DNA from: a virus
Reading direction: 5' to 3' (one strand)
Length of the DNA stretch: 29,420 nucleotides
Virus record (IMG/VR): IMGVR_UViG_3300001589_000005
Span: 459 to 29,878 of that record
The notes under the pieces were generated by a model. It saw nothing but the letters and a program-made list of their open reading frames with translations, had not been told where the DNA came from and searched no databases. The position numbers were made by a program, and so were the translations under genes. Of this stretch, positions 20,263 through 29,420 are shown piece after piece; the stretch's first letter is position 1; every line of letters begins with the position of its first letter.

Positions 20263-23200
20263 ATGGCTCAACTTACCGACCTCAATGTATCACCTTACTA
20301 CGATGACTTTAGTAAGGATAAAGATTTTCATAGAATTTTATTTCGCCCTGGCTTTGCTGTTCAGGCGAGAGAGTTAACTACTCTACAATCTATTTTACAA
20401 AATCAAATCGAACAACATGGTAATCACATGTTTAAAGAAGGAACTGTGGTTATTCCTGGCCAACTTTCTTTGATGATGAATTTTCAAACACTACAGTTAA
20501 ACGGAACATTTGCTAATGAAACCATTAATCCAAGTTCATTCTATAATGCAACTAATAACGTAGTTGTAACTGGACAAACCTCTGGTGTTACTGCTAAAGT
20601 TGTAGGATTTCAAATTGCAACTTCAACAACTCAACCTATGTTATATGTTCAATACGTTAATACTGGAACAGATGGTACAACTCAAAGATTTGCAAATGGA
20701 GAGAACTTAACTGCAAATGCTGGTATTACTCACACCACAACATATGCTGCTAATAATGCTTCTGCAACTGTATACTCACCAATTGATAACACTACTGCTT
20801 CACAAAGTGGAACAGCGGTTGAACTACAAGAAGGTGTCTATTACATTAGAGGACAGTTTGTAAGATGTGCTCCTCAAAGATTAGTATTATCTACGAATAC
20901 AACAACTGTAACTGCAAGAGTAGGTTTTACAATTACAGAAACATTACAAACACCAGAGACAGACACTTCACTTACAGATAATGCAACTGGTTCATCTAAC
21001 TATGCTGCTAAAGGTGCTCATAGATTAAAAATTACTTTAACTCTTGCTACAAAATCAACCACTGCAACTGATGATACTAATTTTGTTGAATTGATGAGAA
21101 TTGATAATGGACAGTTGGTTGGACAAGCTAGAGTTACCGAATATGATGTATTAGGAGATACTCTTGCAAGAAGAACTTTTGATGAAAGTGGTTCATATAC
21201 GGTAAGACCTTTTAACTTTGATATGAGAGAAAGCACTAACATCACTGCAAGAAATACTAATTATCAAGGTGTGTTCCAAGGAAAAACTACTACAGATGAT
21301 GGTGGTACACCAGCAGAAAGTTTACTTGCTCTTTCTTGTTCGCCTGGCAAAGCATATGTCAAGGGTTATGAATTAGAAAAGATATCACCTACCTTTAAGG
21401 ACTTAACTAAAGCAAGAGATTTTAATACTGTTAATACTGGTGTCCTTACACATGAGATTGGAAACTTTTGTCAAATAACAAATTTATTTGGACAACCAGA
21501 TATCACATTTATTTCTGGTGAATCCACTGCATACAAAACAGTAGGATTATTTGATGATAAAATTACAACTAACGGAGCATCTTCTGGTAATCAGATTGGT
21601 GTTGCTCGTGCAAAAGCAATTGAATATCGTACTGGTGTTGTAGGAACTTCTGCCGCTGTTTACGATTTATATTTGTGGGATGTTAGACCTTTCACAAAAC
21701 TTACGTTAAGTGGAACACCTAGTGCAACACTTTTATCAAATCATTCAAGTGGTGGTGTTCAAGTAACTGGTGCTACATCTGCTGCAACTGGATTTATATT
21801 CGCTTCTGGAACTGGGGCAGATAAAGTTGTTCTTACAAATGTTATTGGTACTTTTACAGTTGGTGAAAAAATAAAAGCATCAGATTCTGCTGAGACAGAT
21901 TCAGTCGTGGAAAATTCTGGTAACACAGATTTAACTATTTCAGAAGTTGTTACACATACATTTAGAGATACAAGATCTGTGTTTATGGATGATACTGACT
22001 CTGGGCAAGATTTTACAGCAGATGCTGTTTTGATACCATCAGAAATTTCAACTGGACAAATTGTATTTAATGCTTCGGATGCTAATGGTGCAGACTCTAA
22101 CGACAATATCGTTCTAGAAGAAGATAACTCAACTACAATTGCATTGGAAGTTGAAAAGATTGCAACTCTACAAAATACAGAAAAAAATATTTCAATATTT
22201 AAACTACCAAAGAGAGTTATTAAAACTCTTTTAACCACATCAAATAATGGTGCAACGGATACCTCGTTGACAGTTCGTAGACAGTTTATAGGAACTTGTT
22301 CATCGTCTGGTGCTGTGTCATTTACTGCTGGTTCAAATGAAACCTTTGCTGCTTTTGCCGAAAAAGATTATACACTAACAATATTAAGTGCTGGTGCTGG
22401 AACTGGTGTCCAAGGACAAGTAGTAAGTGTTGATGGTAACATTGCTGGAACTGGAACGGCTTCAATAACAGTTACAGATAATACAGTTTTAGGTAATGGT
22501 GCAAAAGTAAAAATTACTGCAACTATATTTAAATCAAATGTTAATCAAAGAATTAAAACTACCAGTTTAATGAAACAAGTTAAAGTAGCAACTGGTGCTA
22601 CAGATGCATATGGAACAAGGCCTGGGGATAAAGAAATTTCACTAGGACGTGCCGATGCATTTAAGTTAGTTGCTGTGTATGACTCAGAGGCTACTGCTTC
22701 TGCTGCAGCTGCTCCACAAATGACTATTACTGCTACAGTAGGAAACTTTACTAGAGGAGAAATTATTAGAGGTGGAACTAGTGGTGCTGTTGCGAGAAAT
22801 ATATCTACATCTAGTCCTATGCAATATGTATTAACACAAGGTGTAGGTGCTACAGATTTTCAAAGTGGTGAAGTTATCACTGGTGAAAGTTCTGGCGCTA
22901 CTGCAACTGTAGGAACTATAACTGGTGGTTCAAAAATTATCACCAGTAACTATGTTCTTGATACTGGACAAAGAGATAACTTTTATGATATTTCTAGAAT
23001 TGTAAGAAAGGTTGGAGTATCACCACCCAGAGGACAATTACTTATTGTATTTGATTTCTTTGGTCACGGTGCAGGCGAATTTTTTAGTGTAGACTCTTAT
23101 TCAGATGCTTCTGGACAAATGGGTTATGGTAATATTCCATCTTATACTGCAACGAGAGTTGATCCAGACGAACCAGAACCAACTGGTTTATTTCCTTTAA

Positions 23201-26200
23201 CAGATTCAATTGACTTTAGACCTACGGTAGAAAATATCGCTGGTACAAGTGAAACACTTGCAACTGTAGATGAAATTACTGGAAAGTCTTTTGACTTTTT
23301 CCATAGACAGTATGATGGAACTGGTGCATCACCAATTGATACACCAAAACCAGCTAGTAATGTTACTGTAGATTTTGAATATTATCTTGGTAGAATGGCT
23401 TTACTATTCTTAGATGACCAAGGAGAATTTAGAATACAAAATGGTGTTTCTGCTGAAAGACCACAAGAACCAAAACCATTAGAAAATGCTCTAAAACTTG
23501 CGACTATAACTTTGAACCCATATACCTTTACACCAGATGATGCAATAATTATAAGACACAAGACACAAAGATTTACCATGGCTGACATTGGTAGATTAAA
23601 AAAGAGATTAGAAACCGTAGAATATTATACTGCTTTATCTCTGTTAGAAAGAGATGCAGAGTCATTTGAGGTTACAGATAAAAATGGTTTGAATAGATTT
23701 AAGTCTGGATTTGTAGTTGATAACTTTGGTGGACATAGAGTTGGAGATGCAAAACATGGTGATTATAAAATTGCCATGGATCAAATTGAAAATGAAATGA
23801 GACCTAAATGTGTAATGAGAAATGCGAAGTTATCTGAATCAGTCGCTACAGACGCTGAAAGAACTGCTGCTAGTTATAGGAAAACTGGTGACATAATTAC
23901 ACTTCCATACACAGATGCTTCTTTTGCATCACAACCATATGCAACAAGAGTTGAAAATGTTCAACCCCATTTAATATATCAATGGGTAGGACAAATTGCT
24001 CTTACACCTACTGGTGATGAGTGGTTTGAAACAGAACTAGTTCCACCACTAATTGTTAATGTTGAGGGTAACTATGATACAGTTCTTGCTGGTGTAGGAA
24101 ATGCATTGGGAACTATTTGGAACTCATGGGAAACTCAATGGAGTGGTGTTGTTGCTACAAGAACAGATCGTTTTAGAAACAATAACTTTGATGTCACAAG
24201 AACAATTCAAACAACAAGAACAGATTTAAGAAGAACTGGACTAGTTACAGATGTTGTTGAACAGATTGATGAAGAATCACAAGGTACTAAAGTTATATCA
24301 AGAGCCATGATTCCTTGGTTAAGAGCTAACGATATAGAATTTGTAGGTAAAGCATTTAAACCAAAGACTAGATTATATCCTTTCTTTGATGGTGTGGATG
24401 TAAGTAGGTTTATCACACCAAAGAATACCAATTTTACTACAGACACTACACCAGTTGCTGGTTCACCATTATTTACAGATGCTGTTGGTAGTGTAGATGG
24501 AACATTTAACATACCAGAATCAAGATTTGCTGGACAAGGTAGTAATCCAAGATTTAAAACTGGTGAATTAGAATTTAGGTTATCATCGTCAACGGTCAAT
24601 CAAAGACTACCACAGCCTGTAACTGCTGCTCAAACAATTTATAGTGCAAAAGGTATTTTAGAAACAGAACAAGAAACTATTGTTGCAACTAGAAATGCTA
24701 TTGTAGTTCAAACCGATGTTTCACAAACAACAAGTAGAAATAGCACAGCTACTTCTGTTAGTAGACGCCCAGTACCACAACCACCCCAAGAAAGTGGTGA
24801 TGATGGGTTTTCCGGCGAGCCGGGCCCCGATCCACTTGCACAAACTTTTATGGTAAATACAGCTGATACTGTTGATACTGGTGCCTTTATTACTAAAATA
24901 GATTTGTTCTTCCAAAAGAAAGATACAGATTTACCAGTTTGGGTAGAAATTAGAAATGTTGTAAATGGGTATCCAGGCTCAAAGATTTTACCTTTTGGTA
25001 GAAAAGTTTTGAATGCTTCAGAGGTAAATGTTTCTGATAATGCTACAACAGCAACTACATTTACATTTGACTCACCAGTTTATTTAAAACCAAATCTAGA
25101 ATATTGTTTCGTAGTACAAACACATAGTTTAGATTATTTGATGTGGATATCACAATTAGGTGAATTAGATGTTTCTGGTTCTAATAGACTTGTGTCTAAA
25201 CAACCTACTCTTGGTGTATTATTTAAATCACAAAACAATCGTGCTTGGTCTTCAACACCTATGCAAGATGCTAAGTTTACTTTGTATCGTGCAAAGTTTA
25301 GTAATGGACAAACTGGACGAGTAACTCTACATAATACTGGAATACCTAGTAAGAGATTAAAACCAAATCCAATTACACTAACTAATAGTTCTGCCGTTGC
25401 GATTGTAAAACACGAAGATCATGGTATGTATCAGGCTTCTAATAACGTAACTATATCTGGTGTAACTTCTGGGATATCTACAACACTCAATACTGCTTTA
25501 ACAGCTGCAGACACTACAGTAGTTCTTGCTTCCTCAACTAACTTTCCTTCAAGTGGTACAGTGTTCTTGAAAATTGGTGATGAGATTATGAGTGGTTCGA
25601 TATCTGGCGTAAATGTAACTTCTGTAACTAGAGGTGTAGATTCAACTACTGCCGCTGTCCATAATGCTGGTGTTACGATTGAGTTGTACATGATACAATC
25701 TGTTCCATTAACGGAAATTAATAAGACACATACTGCAATTGCAAATATTGGTATGAATAGTTATACCGTTGGTTTATCGACAAATGCTTCCATAAGTGGT
25801 GACTCAACAACTGCTGATGTTGGTGGAGTGTCAATATTCGCAACAGAAAATTATAGATATGAATTAATAAAACCAGTTGTATCAACACTAGAATTACCTA
25901 GAACTACTATTATATCAAAAATACGAACAACTTCTGCAAGAAGTCCAAGTGGTTCTGAAAGTTCTTTTGTAACAACTGCCTCTGGTTCTGAACAACAAGT
26001 TTCTCTAAATGAGAACTTTGAGTTTGATAGTTGCAGAATGGTTGCATCTACGATTAATGAAACTAACGAAATGTCTGCAAAGAAATCAACTTTCTTAACT
26101 TTAGAAATGACTTCTGATACAGATACATTATCACCAGTTGTTGACTTAGATAGGGCTTCATTAGTTTGTGTTGGAAATCAACTTAATAATATTGACAGTT

Positions 26201-26640
26201 CAAGTGATGTTCATCCAACTACTGATTATAATCCAATGACATCACCAGAAGGTGATCAGAACGCCGCAATATATATTACTAAAAAAGTTGCACTTGAAAA
26301 TCCTGCCACTGCGATAAAAGTTATCTTTGCCGCTCACAGACATTCAAGTGCAGAAATAAAAGTATTGTTTAAAGTACTAAGAACAGATGATGCTTCTGAC
26401 TTTGACGAATTAGCATATACTTTCTTTAATACAGACGGTTCACCAGATACGGCTGTAGGTGCTTCATTGGATGACGATGACTTCCAAGAATACAAATTTA
26501 CTGCTGGTGTTACGGATGATGGAATTGGTGAACCATTGTCATCATTTATCCAGTTTGCAATTAAAATAGTTATACAAGGAACAAATGCTGCTGAACCACC
26601 ACGAATTAAAGATCTTAGGGCATTAGCATTGGCGACATAA
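20263..26640 (+). CDS. Giant DUF4815-type virion structural protein
   Basis: 2125 residues, AAAGGA before ATG 20263. The N-terminus is typical of DUF4815 proteins: LNVSPYYDDFSKDKDFHRIL, FRPGFAVQARELTTLQSILQ and NQIEQHGNHMFKEGTVVIPG. Other conserved blocks are GKAYVKGYELEK, RGQLLIVFDFFGHGAGEFFS, YGNIPSYTATRVDPDE and TDSIDFRPTVENI, then PYTFTPDDAIIIRHKTQRFT with MADIGRLKKRLETVEYYTAL (about 1085-1130). At about 1523 a new beta domain starts (DPLAQTFMVNTADTVDTGAF), followed by a TISGVTSG...VLASSTNFPSSG...VTRGVD module near 1730-1810. In the T4 order this is the gp10-like region, so a baseplate-peripheral or fibre-attachment role is likely. A GC-rich patch at 24812-24832 marks the boundary before DPLAQTF. 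Confidence 0.85.
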   Translation: MAQLTDLNVSPYYDDFSKDKDFHRILFRPGFAVQARELTTLQSILQNQIEQHGNHMFKEGTVVIPGQLSLMMNFQTLQLNGTFANETINPSSFYNATNNVVVTGQTSGVTAKVVGFQIATSTTQPMLYVQYVNTGTDGTTQRFANGENLTANAGITHTTTYAANNASATVYSPIDNTTASQSGTAVELQEGVYYIRGQFVRCAPQRLVLSTNTTTVTARVGFTITETLQTPETDTSLTDNATGSSNYAAKGAHRLKITLTLATKSTTATDDTNFVELMRIDNGQLVGQARVTEYDVLGDTLARRTFDESGSYTVRPFNFDMRESTNITARNTNYQGVFQGKTTTDDGGTPAESLLALSCSPGKAYVKGYELEKISPTFKDLTKARDFNTVNTGVLTHEIGNFCQITNLFGQPDITFISGESTAYKTVGLFDDKITTNGASSGNQIGVARAKAIEYRTGVVGTSAAVYDLYLWDVRPFTKLTLSGTPSATLLSNHSSGGVQVTGATSAATGFIFASGTGADKVVLTNVIGTFTVGEKIKASDSAETDSVVENSGNTDLTISEVVTHTFRDTRSVFMDDTDSGQDFTADAVLIPSEISTGQIVFNASDANGADSNDNIVLEEDNSTTIALEVEKIATLQNTEKNISIFKLPKRVIKTLLTTSNNGATDTSLTVRRQFIGTCSSSGAVSFTAGSNETFAAFAEKDYTLTILSAGAGTGVQGQVVSVDGNIAGTGTASITVTDNTVLGNGAKVKITATIFKSNVNQRIKTTSLMKQVKVATGATDAYGTRPGDKEISLGRADAFKLVAVYDSEATASAAAAPQMTITATVGNFTRGEIIRGGTSGAVARNISTSSPMQYVLTQGVGATDFQSGEVITGESSGATATVGTITGGSKIITSNYVLDTGQRDNFYDISRIVRKVGVSPPRGQLLIVFDFFGHGAGEFFSVDSYSDASGQMGYGNIPSYTATRVDPDEPEPTGLFPLTDSIDFRPTVENIAGTSETLATVDEITGKSFDFFHRQYDGTGASPIDTPKPASNVTVDFEYYLGRMALLFLDDQGEFRIQNGVSAERPQEPKPLENALKLATITLNPYTFTPDDAIIIRHKTQRFTMADIGRLKKRLETVEYYTALSLLERDAESFEVTDKNGLNRFKSGFVVDNFGGHRVGDAKHGDYKIAMDQIENEMRPKCVMRNAKLSESVATDAERTAASYRKTGDIITLPYTDASFASQPYATRVENVQPHLIYQWVGQIALTPTGDEWFETELVPPLIVNVEGNYDTVLAGVGNALGTIWNSWETQWSGVVATRTDRFRNNNFDVTRTIQTTRTDLRRTGLVTDVVEQIDEESQGTKVISRAMIPWLRANDIEFVGKAFKPKTRLYPFFDGVDVSRFITPKNTNFTTDTTPVAGSPLFTDAVGSVDGTFNIPESRFAGQGSNPRFKTGELEFRLSSSTVNQRLPQPVTAAQTIYSAKGILETEQETIVATRNAIVVQTDVSQTTSRNSTATSVSRRPVPQPPQESGDDGFSGEPGPDPLAQTFMVNTADTVDTGAFITKIDLFFQKKDTDLPVWVEIRNVVNGYPGSKILPFGRKVLNASEVNVSDNATTATTFTFDSPVYLKPNLEYCFVVQTHSLDYLMWISQLGELDVSGSNRLVSKQPTLGVLFKSQNNRAWSSTPMQDAKFTLYRAKFSNGQTGRVTLHNTGIPSKRLKPNPITLTNSSAVAIVKHEDHGMYQASNNVTISGVTSGISTTLNTALTAADTTVVLASSTNFPSSGTVFLKIGDEIMSGSISGVNVTSVTRGVDSTTAAVHNAGVTIELYMIQSVPLTEINKTHTAIANIGMNSYTVGLSTNASISGDSTTADVGGVSIFATENYRYELIKPVVSTLELPRTTIISKIRTTSARSPSGSESSFVTTASGSEQQVSLNENFEFDSCRMVASTINETNEMSAKKSTFLTLEMTSDTDTLSPVVDLDRASLVCVGNQLNNIDSSSDVHPTTDYNPMTSPEGDQNAAIYITKKVALENPATAIKVIFAAHRHSSAEIKVLFKVLRTDDASDFDELAYTFFNTDGSPDTAVGASLDDDDFQEYKFTAGVTDDGIGEPLSSFIQFAIKIVIQGTNAAEPPRIKDLRALALAT

Positions 26641-26641
26641 T

Positions 26642-26890
26642 ATGAGTGAACATACATATGTAAAAGTAGAAGGACACACCCACCTAGTTAGAGATACTAG
26701 TAGTGGGGCGATAATTAATACAAATAGAAGTGCTTATGAAAAAGCAATTGCAAGATCTAATGAAGCACAACAACAAAGAGATGAATTTCGTAGTGCTCAA
26801 AGGGAGATAAATAATTTAAAGTGTGAGATGCATGAAATCAAAAACTTGTTAAAACAATTAGTAGGAAACGCAGATGGCAATAACGTCTAA
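26642..26890 (+). CDS. Short conserved coiled-coil virion-region protein, 82 aa
   Basis: Starts one base after the preceding stop. The N-terminus HTYVKVEGHTHLVRDTSSGA followed by IINTNRSAYEKAIAR is a signature of a small family found beside tail genes in T4-like cyanophages and relatives. The rest is a charged coiled coil (QQQRDEFRSAQREINNLKCE, MHEIKNLLKQLVGN). A small accessory or chaperone to the fibre-like proteins is plausible. The last 17 bases overlap the next gene in another frame. Confidence 0.7.
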   Translation: MSEHTYVKVEGHTHLVRDTSSGAIINTNRSAYEKAIARSNEAQQQRDEFRSAQREINNLKCEMHEIKNLLKQLVGNADGNNV

Positions 26891-28055
26891 TCAAGTAGAT
26901 ACAAACAATACCCTAGAACAATTTAGAGTAGAGTTTAATAAATTAAGAAATGACGTTTCTGGTTTAGAAGCAGGAACAATCAACTATACTGCTTTGGCCG
27001 CAACAACTGGTTCATTTGGAGAACTTGCTGTTACTGGTACATTTGCTGTTGCCACTTTCCAAATTAATGGTCAAGATCTTATTTTTGAAGGTTCTGTTGC
27101 TGATGCATTTGAAACAACTGTTCGTGCCACCAACCCTACTGCTGATAGAACTGTTACAATTCCAGACTTGTCTGGTACGGTTCAGTTACAAGGACAAGAT
27201 CTTATTGTTGGTGACGATGGTAATATAGGTTCTACCTCTGCTAATACTTCAATGACTATCGCTGCAGATGGTCTTGTAACTTTTAACAACGGTGTTAATG
27301 GTATCGCAGTTGTTGGTTCGGTTGTGTTAGACAGCACTAACGGTAGTGCAAACGCTGGTGATAATGTTGTTCAAGATACTGCAGCTAATGTTAACGATAA
27401 AATTAACTTAGAAGATACTACAGAGGATGTATTCTCATATAGATTTTTACCAAATATAGATGGACAGTTACAAAAAGTTCATAGATTTTTAGCAGAAAGA
27501 TCCACACAAGATAGAGCATTATATTTAATTGGAGAACAATTTGACGACATTCTTATGGAAGATGGAACGTCTGATATTTTTGCTGAACAAGAATTTCCAT
27601 TTACAAAGTTTGATAATGTAGAAAAGAAATCAAGAATTATAGTAGAAAATGCAAATAGAGTTAATGGTACAAATGAACTAGAATTTACCTTTGCAAATGA
27701 TGAAGGTATAGAACTAGAAGATGGTACATTCGGACAGAACACAGATTTTAATTCAGTAACCTCTGTGGGAAATATTACTACACAAGGTGATATCGTTTTT
27801 CGTGAAACAAATGATACAGCTGCAAACACTAAATTTTCAAGTACAATAACTTTTAATGAACCTACTGCAAATAGAACCTTGACATTCCAAGATAATAGTG
27901 GTACAATAATAACTACTGGATCAATTGATTTAGTAGCAGAGGCAATGATGGCAGATGATTCAGTTGGTTCGGTACAACTAAAAACATTGTCAACTCTGTT
28001 AATTAAAAATAGTGCTGGATCAACTCTAAAAACGGTACACGGCGCAGGAGCTTAA
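26874..28055 (+). CDS. Fibre-like virion structural protein
   Basis: 393 residues, AGGA at 26863-26866 before ATG 26874. N-terminal DTNNTLEQFRVEFNKLRNDV is the short coiled coil seen in marine T4-like fibre/baseplate proteins. Two copies of a typical fibre motif appear: NPTADRTVTIPDLSGTVQLQ near 83 and NEPTANRTLTFQDNSGTIIT near 327. Between them are ILLEDG-type acidic repeats (INLEDTTEDVF, FDDILMEDGTSDIF, EGIELEDGTFGQN) and an RFLAERSTQDRALYLIGEQF segment. The final 34 residues are 27/34 identical to the end of gp5. Likely a tail-fibre or baseplate-decoration protein; receptor-binding is possible but not shown. Confidence 0.7.
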   Translation: MAITSNQVDTNNTLEQFRVEFNKLRNDVSGLEAGTINYTALAATTGSFGELAVTGTFAVATFQINGQDLIFEGSVADAFETTVRATNPTADRTVTIPDLSGTVQLQGQDLIVGDDGNIGSTSANTSMTIAADGLVTFNNGVNGIAVVGSVVLDSTNGSANAGDNVVQDTAANVNDKINLEDTTEDVFSYRFLPNIDGQLQKVHRFLAERSTQDRALYLIGEQFDDILMEDGTSDIFAEQEFPFTKFDNVEKKSRIIVENANRVNGTNELEFTFANDEGIELEDGTFGQNTDFNSVTSVGNITTQGDIVFRETNDTAANTKFSSTITFNEPTANRTLTFQDNSGTIITTGSIDLVAEAMMADDSVGSVQLKTLSTLLIKNSAGSTLKTVHGAGA

Positions 28056-28057
28056 TT

Positions 28058-29053
28058 ATGACAGCAAGAACACCCTTAAAATATGATGGTAGTGGAAATC
28101 TACAAGAAATGACTTCTGCTGAAATTACTGAATGGGTAACACAAACTGCCTATCAATATGCAACAGCACCATCTGCTGTTCTAACGGTTGTATCATCTAG
28201 TGGTGCAAACATGACAGGCATGAATGATACTAGATTATCTGCTGGTGCTGCTTCAACCAGTGATGGTAACGAAAGTGGTGCTTCAACTTCTGCTGACTTT
28301 GTTGCAGAAGGTTCAACCCAAGAACCACAAACAGTTACAGTTGCATATGATAAAATTAATCTCGCATATACTATACCAACCTTTACTGCTGATACCAATA
28401 GTAAAGCTTTTCCAGTATATCAAGAGAATACTGGTGGAACAGTTAGAGCAATGACGGCACAAGATTTAGTAGACACATTTTGTAAACCAGCAATTGACTT
28501 GTTAGTTTCTGGAACAGAGAGTAACACAACTGGTGGAACTTATACAGTTACAACTTCCGCTACATCTGCCACTAATTATTCACAAGTTTCAAGTGGTGCA
28601 GCTTTCTTTTTAGATACACGGGCAAACACTGGTGCATATTCATCTGGCGGTATTCCAGAAACAGTAGACCAACCTACCACAGTAACAAGTTATTTTTTAC
28701 ATCAAAGAAGTGCTGTTGATACTAATCCATCAACAAATCTTTTGTATATTGACGGTGATAATAATTTAAGAGAATATGCAGAGGGTAGTGGTGTTGACAT
28801 TGAGGCAATACTTAAAAACGCTATTCAATATGTCGCTGCTGGTGGTGGAAGTAACTCTAATTCTCACAAGATACTTTATACCTTTGCAGCCTCTGGTGGA
28901 AGCACTAGAGGATCTTCTGTTGTGGATACAAGACTAAACGGAAGTGGTAACTACCAAACAAGACAAGTTGGTAACTCTTATCGTTCACAAGAATTTCCTA
29001 ACGGTTCTCCTGCTACAATCACAACAAGAAATTTGCGAATAACTAAAGGTTAG
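28058..29053 (+). CDS. Conserved T4-like virion structural protein, 331 aa
   Basis: GGAG at 28047-28050 precedes ATG 28058. The opening TARTPLKYDGSGNLQEMTSA followed by EITEWVTQTAYQYATAPSAV matches a structural protein family common in marine T4-like phages, where it sits among baseplate/fibre genes. The middle is Ser/Thr/Gly-rich (GAASTSDGNESGASTSADFV), then KINLAYTIPTF and AMTAQDLVDTFCKPAIDLLV. The C-terminal third has TVTSYFLHQRS, NLLYIDGDNNLREYAEGSG and a Gly/Ser tail. Mostly beta composition fits a virion surface or tail protein. The precise role is unknown. Confidence 0.75.
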   Translation: MTARTPLKYDGSGNLQEMTSAEITEWVTQTAYQYATAPSAVLTVVSSSGANMTGMNDTRLSAGAASTSDGNESGASTSADFVAEGSTQEPQTVTVAYDKINLAYTIPTFTADTNSKAFPVYQENTGGTVRAMTAQDLVDTFCKPAIDLLVSGTESNTTGGTYTVTTSATSATNYSQVSSGAAFFLDTRANTGAYSSGGIPETVDQPTTVTSYFLHQRSAVDTNPSTNLLYIDGDNNLREYAEGSGVDIEAILKNAIQYVAAGGGSNSNSHKILYTFAASGGSTRGSSVVDTRLNGSGNYQTRQVGNSYRSQEFPNGSPATITTRNLRITKG

Positions 29054-29057
29054 GAAT

Positions 29058-29065
29058 TATAAATA
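29058..29065 (+). promoter_or_regulatory. T4-type late promoter TATAAATA
   Basis: TATAAATA at 29058-29065, just after the stop at 29053 and 25 bases upstream of ATG 29083, with AAAGGA in between. Confidence 0.75.
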
Positions 29066-29082
29066 ATGGAAAAGGAAAACAA

Positions 29083-29420
29083 ATGGCAATAGGTAACTCA
29101 ATTTTTTCTGGAAGAATATGCGATGCAGCATACACTAATCCAGAGCATGATACTGTAGAAGTTCTTTACAGACAAGTTCATCCAGATGAGCCTTCTGGAA
29201 CAGATGCAGAAATTAAAAAAGAATTTTATCTAAAAAAAGGTAATATCGAAACGTATAAAATAAAAACTAGAGTGGTTTCACACTATGTTACAGTAGACGA
29301 AAACGATCACCAATTTCAAGATTTACTTAAAGAAGTTTCCTATGAGGATTTAGAACGAAGAACTCTAGAAAACAATGAAGCAGTTAGGAATGATTTTAGA
29401 TTTGCTTTTGACAACTATGC
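29083..29420 (+). CDS. Conserved virion-region protein, 5' part (cut by window end)
   Basis: 112 complete codons are visible and the frame stays open to the end of the window. It begins MAIGNSIFSGRICDAAYTNP, then EHDTVEVLYRQVHPDE, SHYVTVDENDHQFQDLLKEV and SYEDLERRTLENNEAVRND. The AYTNPxHDTIEVLY and final helix pattern is one I associate with small structural proteins downstream of fibre genes in marine T4-like phages. Expressed from its own late promoter. Function not assigned. Confidence 0.65.
   Translation, partial: MAIGNSIFSGRICDAAYTNPEHDTVEVLYRQVHPDEPSGTDAEIKKEFYLKKGNIETYKIKTRVVSHYVTVDENDHQFQDLLKEVSYEDLERRTLENNEAVRNDFRFAFDNY

Noticed and set aside
21759-22238. 159-codon minus-strand frame inside the DUF4815 gene
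   Set aside because: Low-complexity Ser/Val composition that mirrors the opposite-strand codon bias; no promoter or start signal.
29066-29092. Eight-codon frame ATGGAAAAGG... before the last gene
   Set aside because: It simply contains the Shine-Dalgarno of the 29083 gene and has no ribosome binding site of its own.

Overview
The window is a one-strand stretch of a marine T4-like myovirus genome. The diagnostic evidence is a contiguous block of T4-type baseplate genes (gp5, gp25, gp6, a very large protein in the gp7 position, gp8, a DUF4815 protein and fibre-like proteins), together with TATAAATA late promoters. The DNA is AT-rich, every supported gene is on the + strand, and spacing is tight with many ATGA or TAATG stop/start overlaps. 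The small hypothetical proteins resemble those I know from cyanophages, pelagiphages and other marine myoviruses. The host cannot be fixed from this sequence; a marine alphaproteobacterium or cyanobacterium is plausible.

Region 1 (1-3180): the C-terminal part of a cysteine-rich, radical-SAM-type protein, then a strong sigma70-like promoter. It drives a coupled run of small genes (LPD29-like protein, a marine-phage hypothetical, three more small ORFs, a micro membrane peptide), followed by a sugar epimerase of the extended SDR family. Region 2 (3181-3722): about 540 bases with no convincing gene. It holds three more sigma70-like promoters with a shared GTGT element next to the -10, several inverted repeats and a candidate structured non-coding RNA. 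Region 3 (3723-8154): a coupled early or middle operon. It begins with small and membrane proteins and continues with a methyltransferase-like protein, two micro membrane proteins, a stand-alone NAD+-ligase-Ia-like domain, a 2OG-Fe(II) oxygenase, a radical SAM/SPASM-like enzyme and a second 2OG-Fe(II) oxygenase. This looks like an enzymatic modification cassette of unknown substrate.

Region 4 (8155-9900): late-promoter-driven small genes. They encode a 79-aa protein, a tail-region protein with a C-terminal membrane helix, two short envelope-directed proteins and a basic protein. Region 5 (9910-29420): virion genes. The gp5-like spike lacks the lysozyme domain but keeps an HxH tip motif and carries a fibre-like C-terminal module. 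It is followed by gp25, gp6, a 1684-aa protein with a cupredoxin-like domain and many acidic ILLEDG-type repeats, gp8, a 2125-aa DUF4815 protein, a short coiled-coil protein, a fibre-like protein, another structural protein and a partial gene cut by the window end. Six TATAAATA promoters punctuate regions 4-5; four lie 25-27 bases ahead of their start codons.

Best leads: the oxygenase/radical SAM/methyltransferase cassette, the intergenic promoter and RNA region, the cupredoxin-like domain with a complete ligand set inside a tail protein, the single-domain LigA-like protein, and peptide modules shared between different baseplate proteins.
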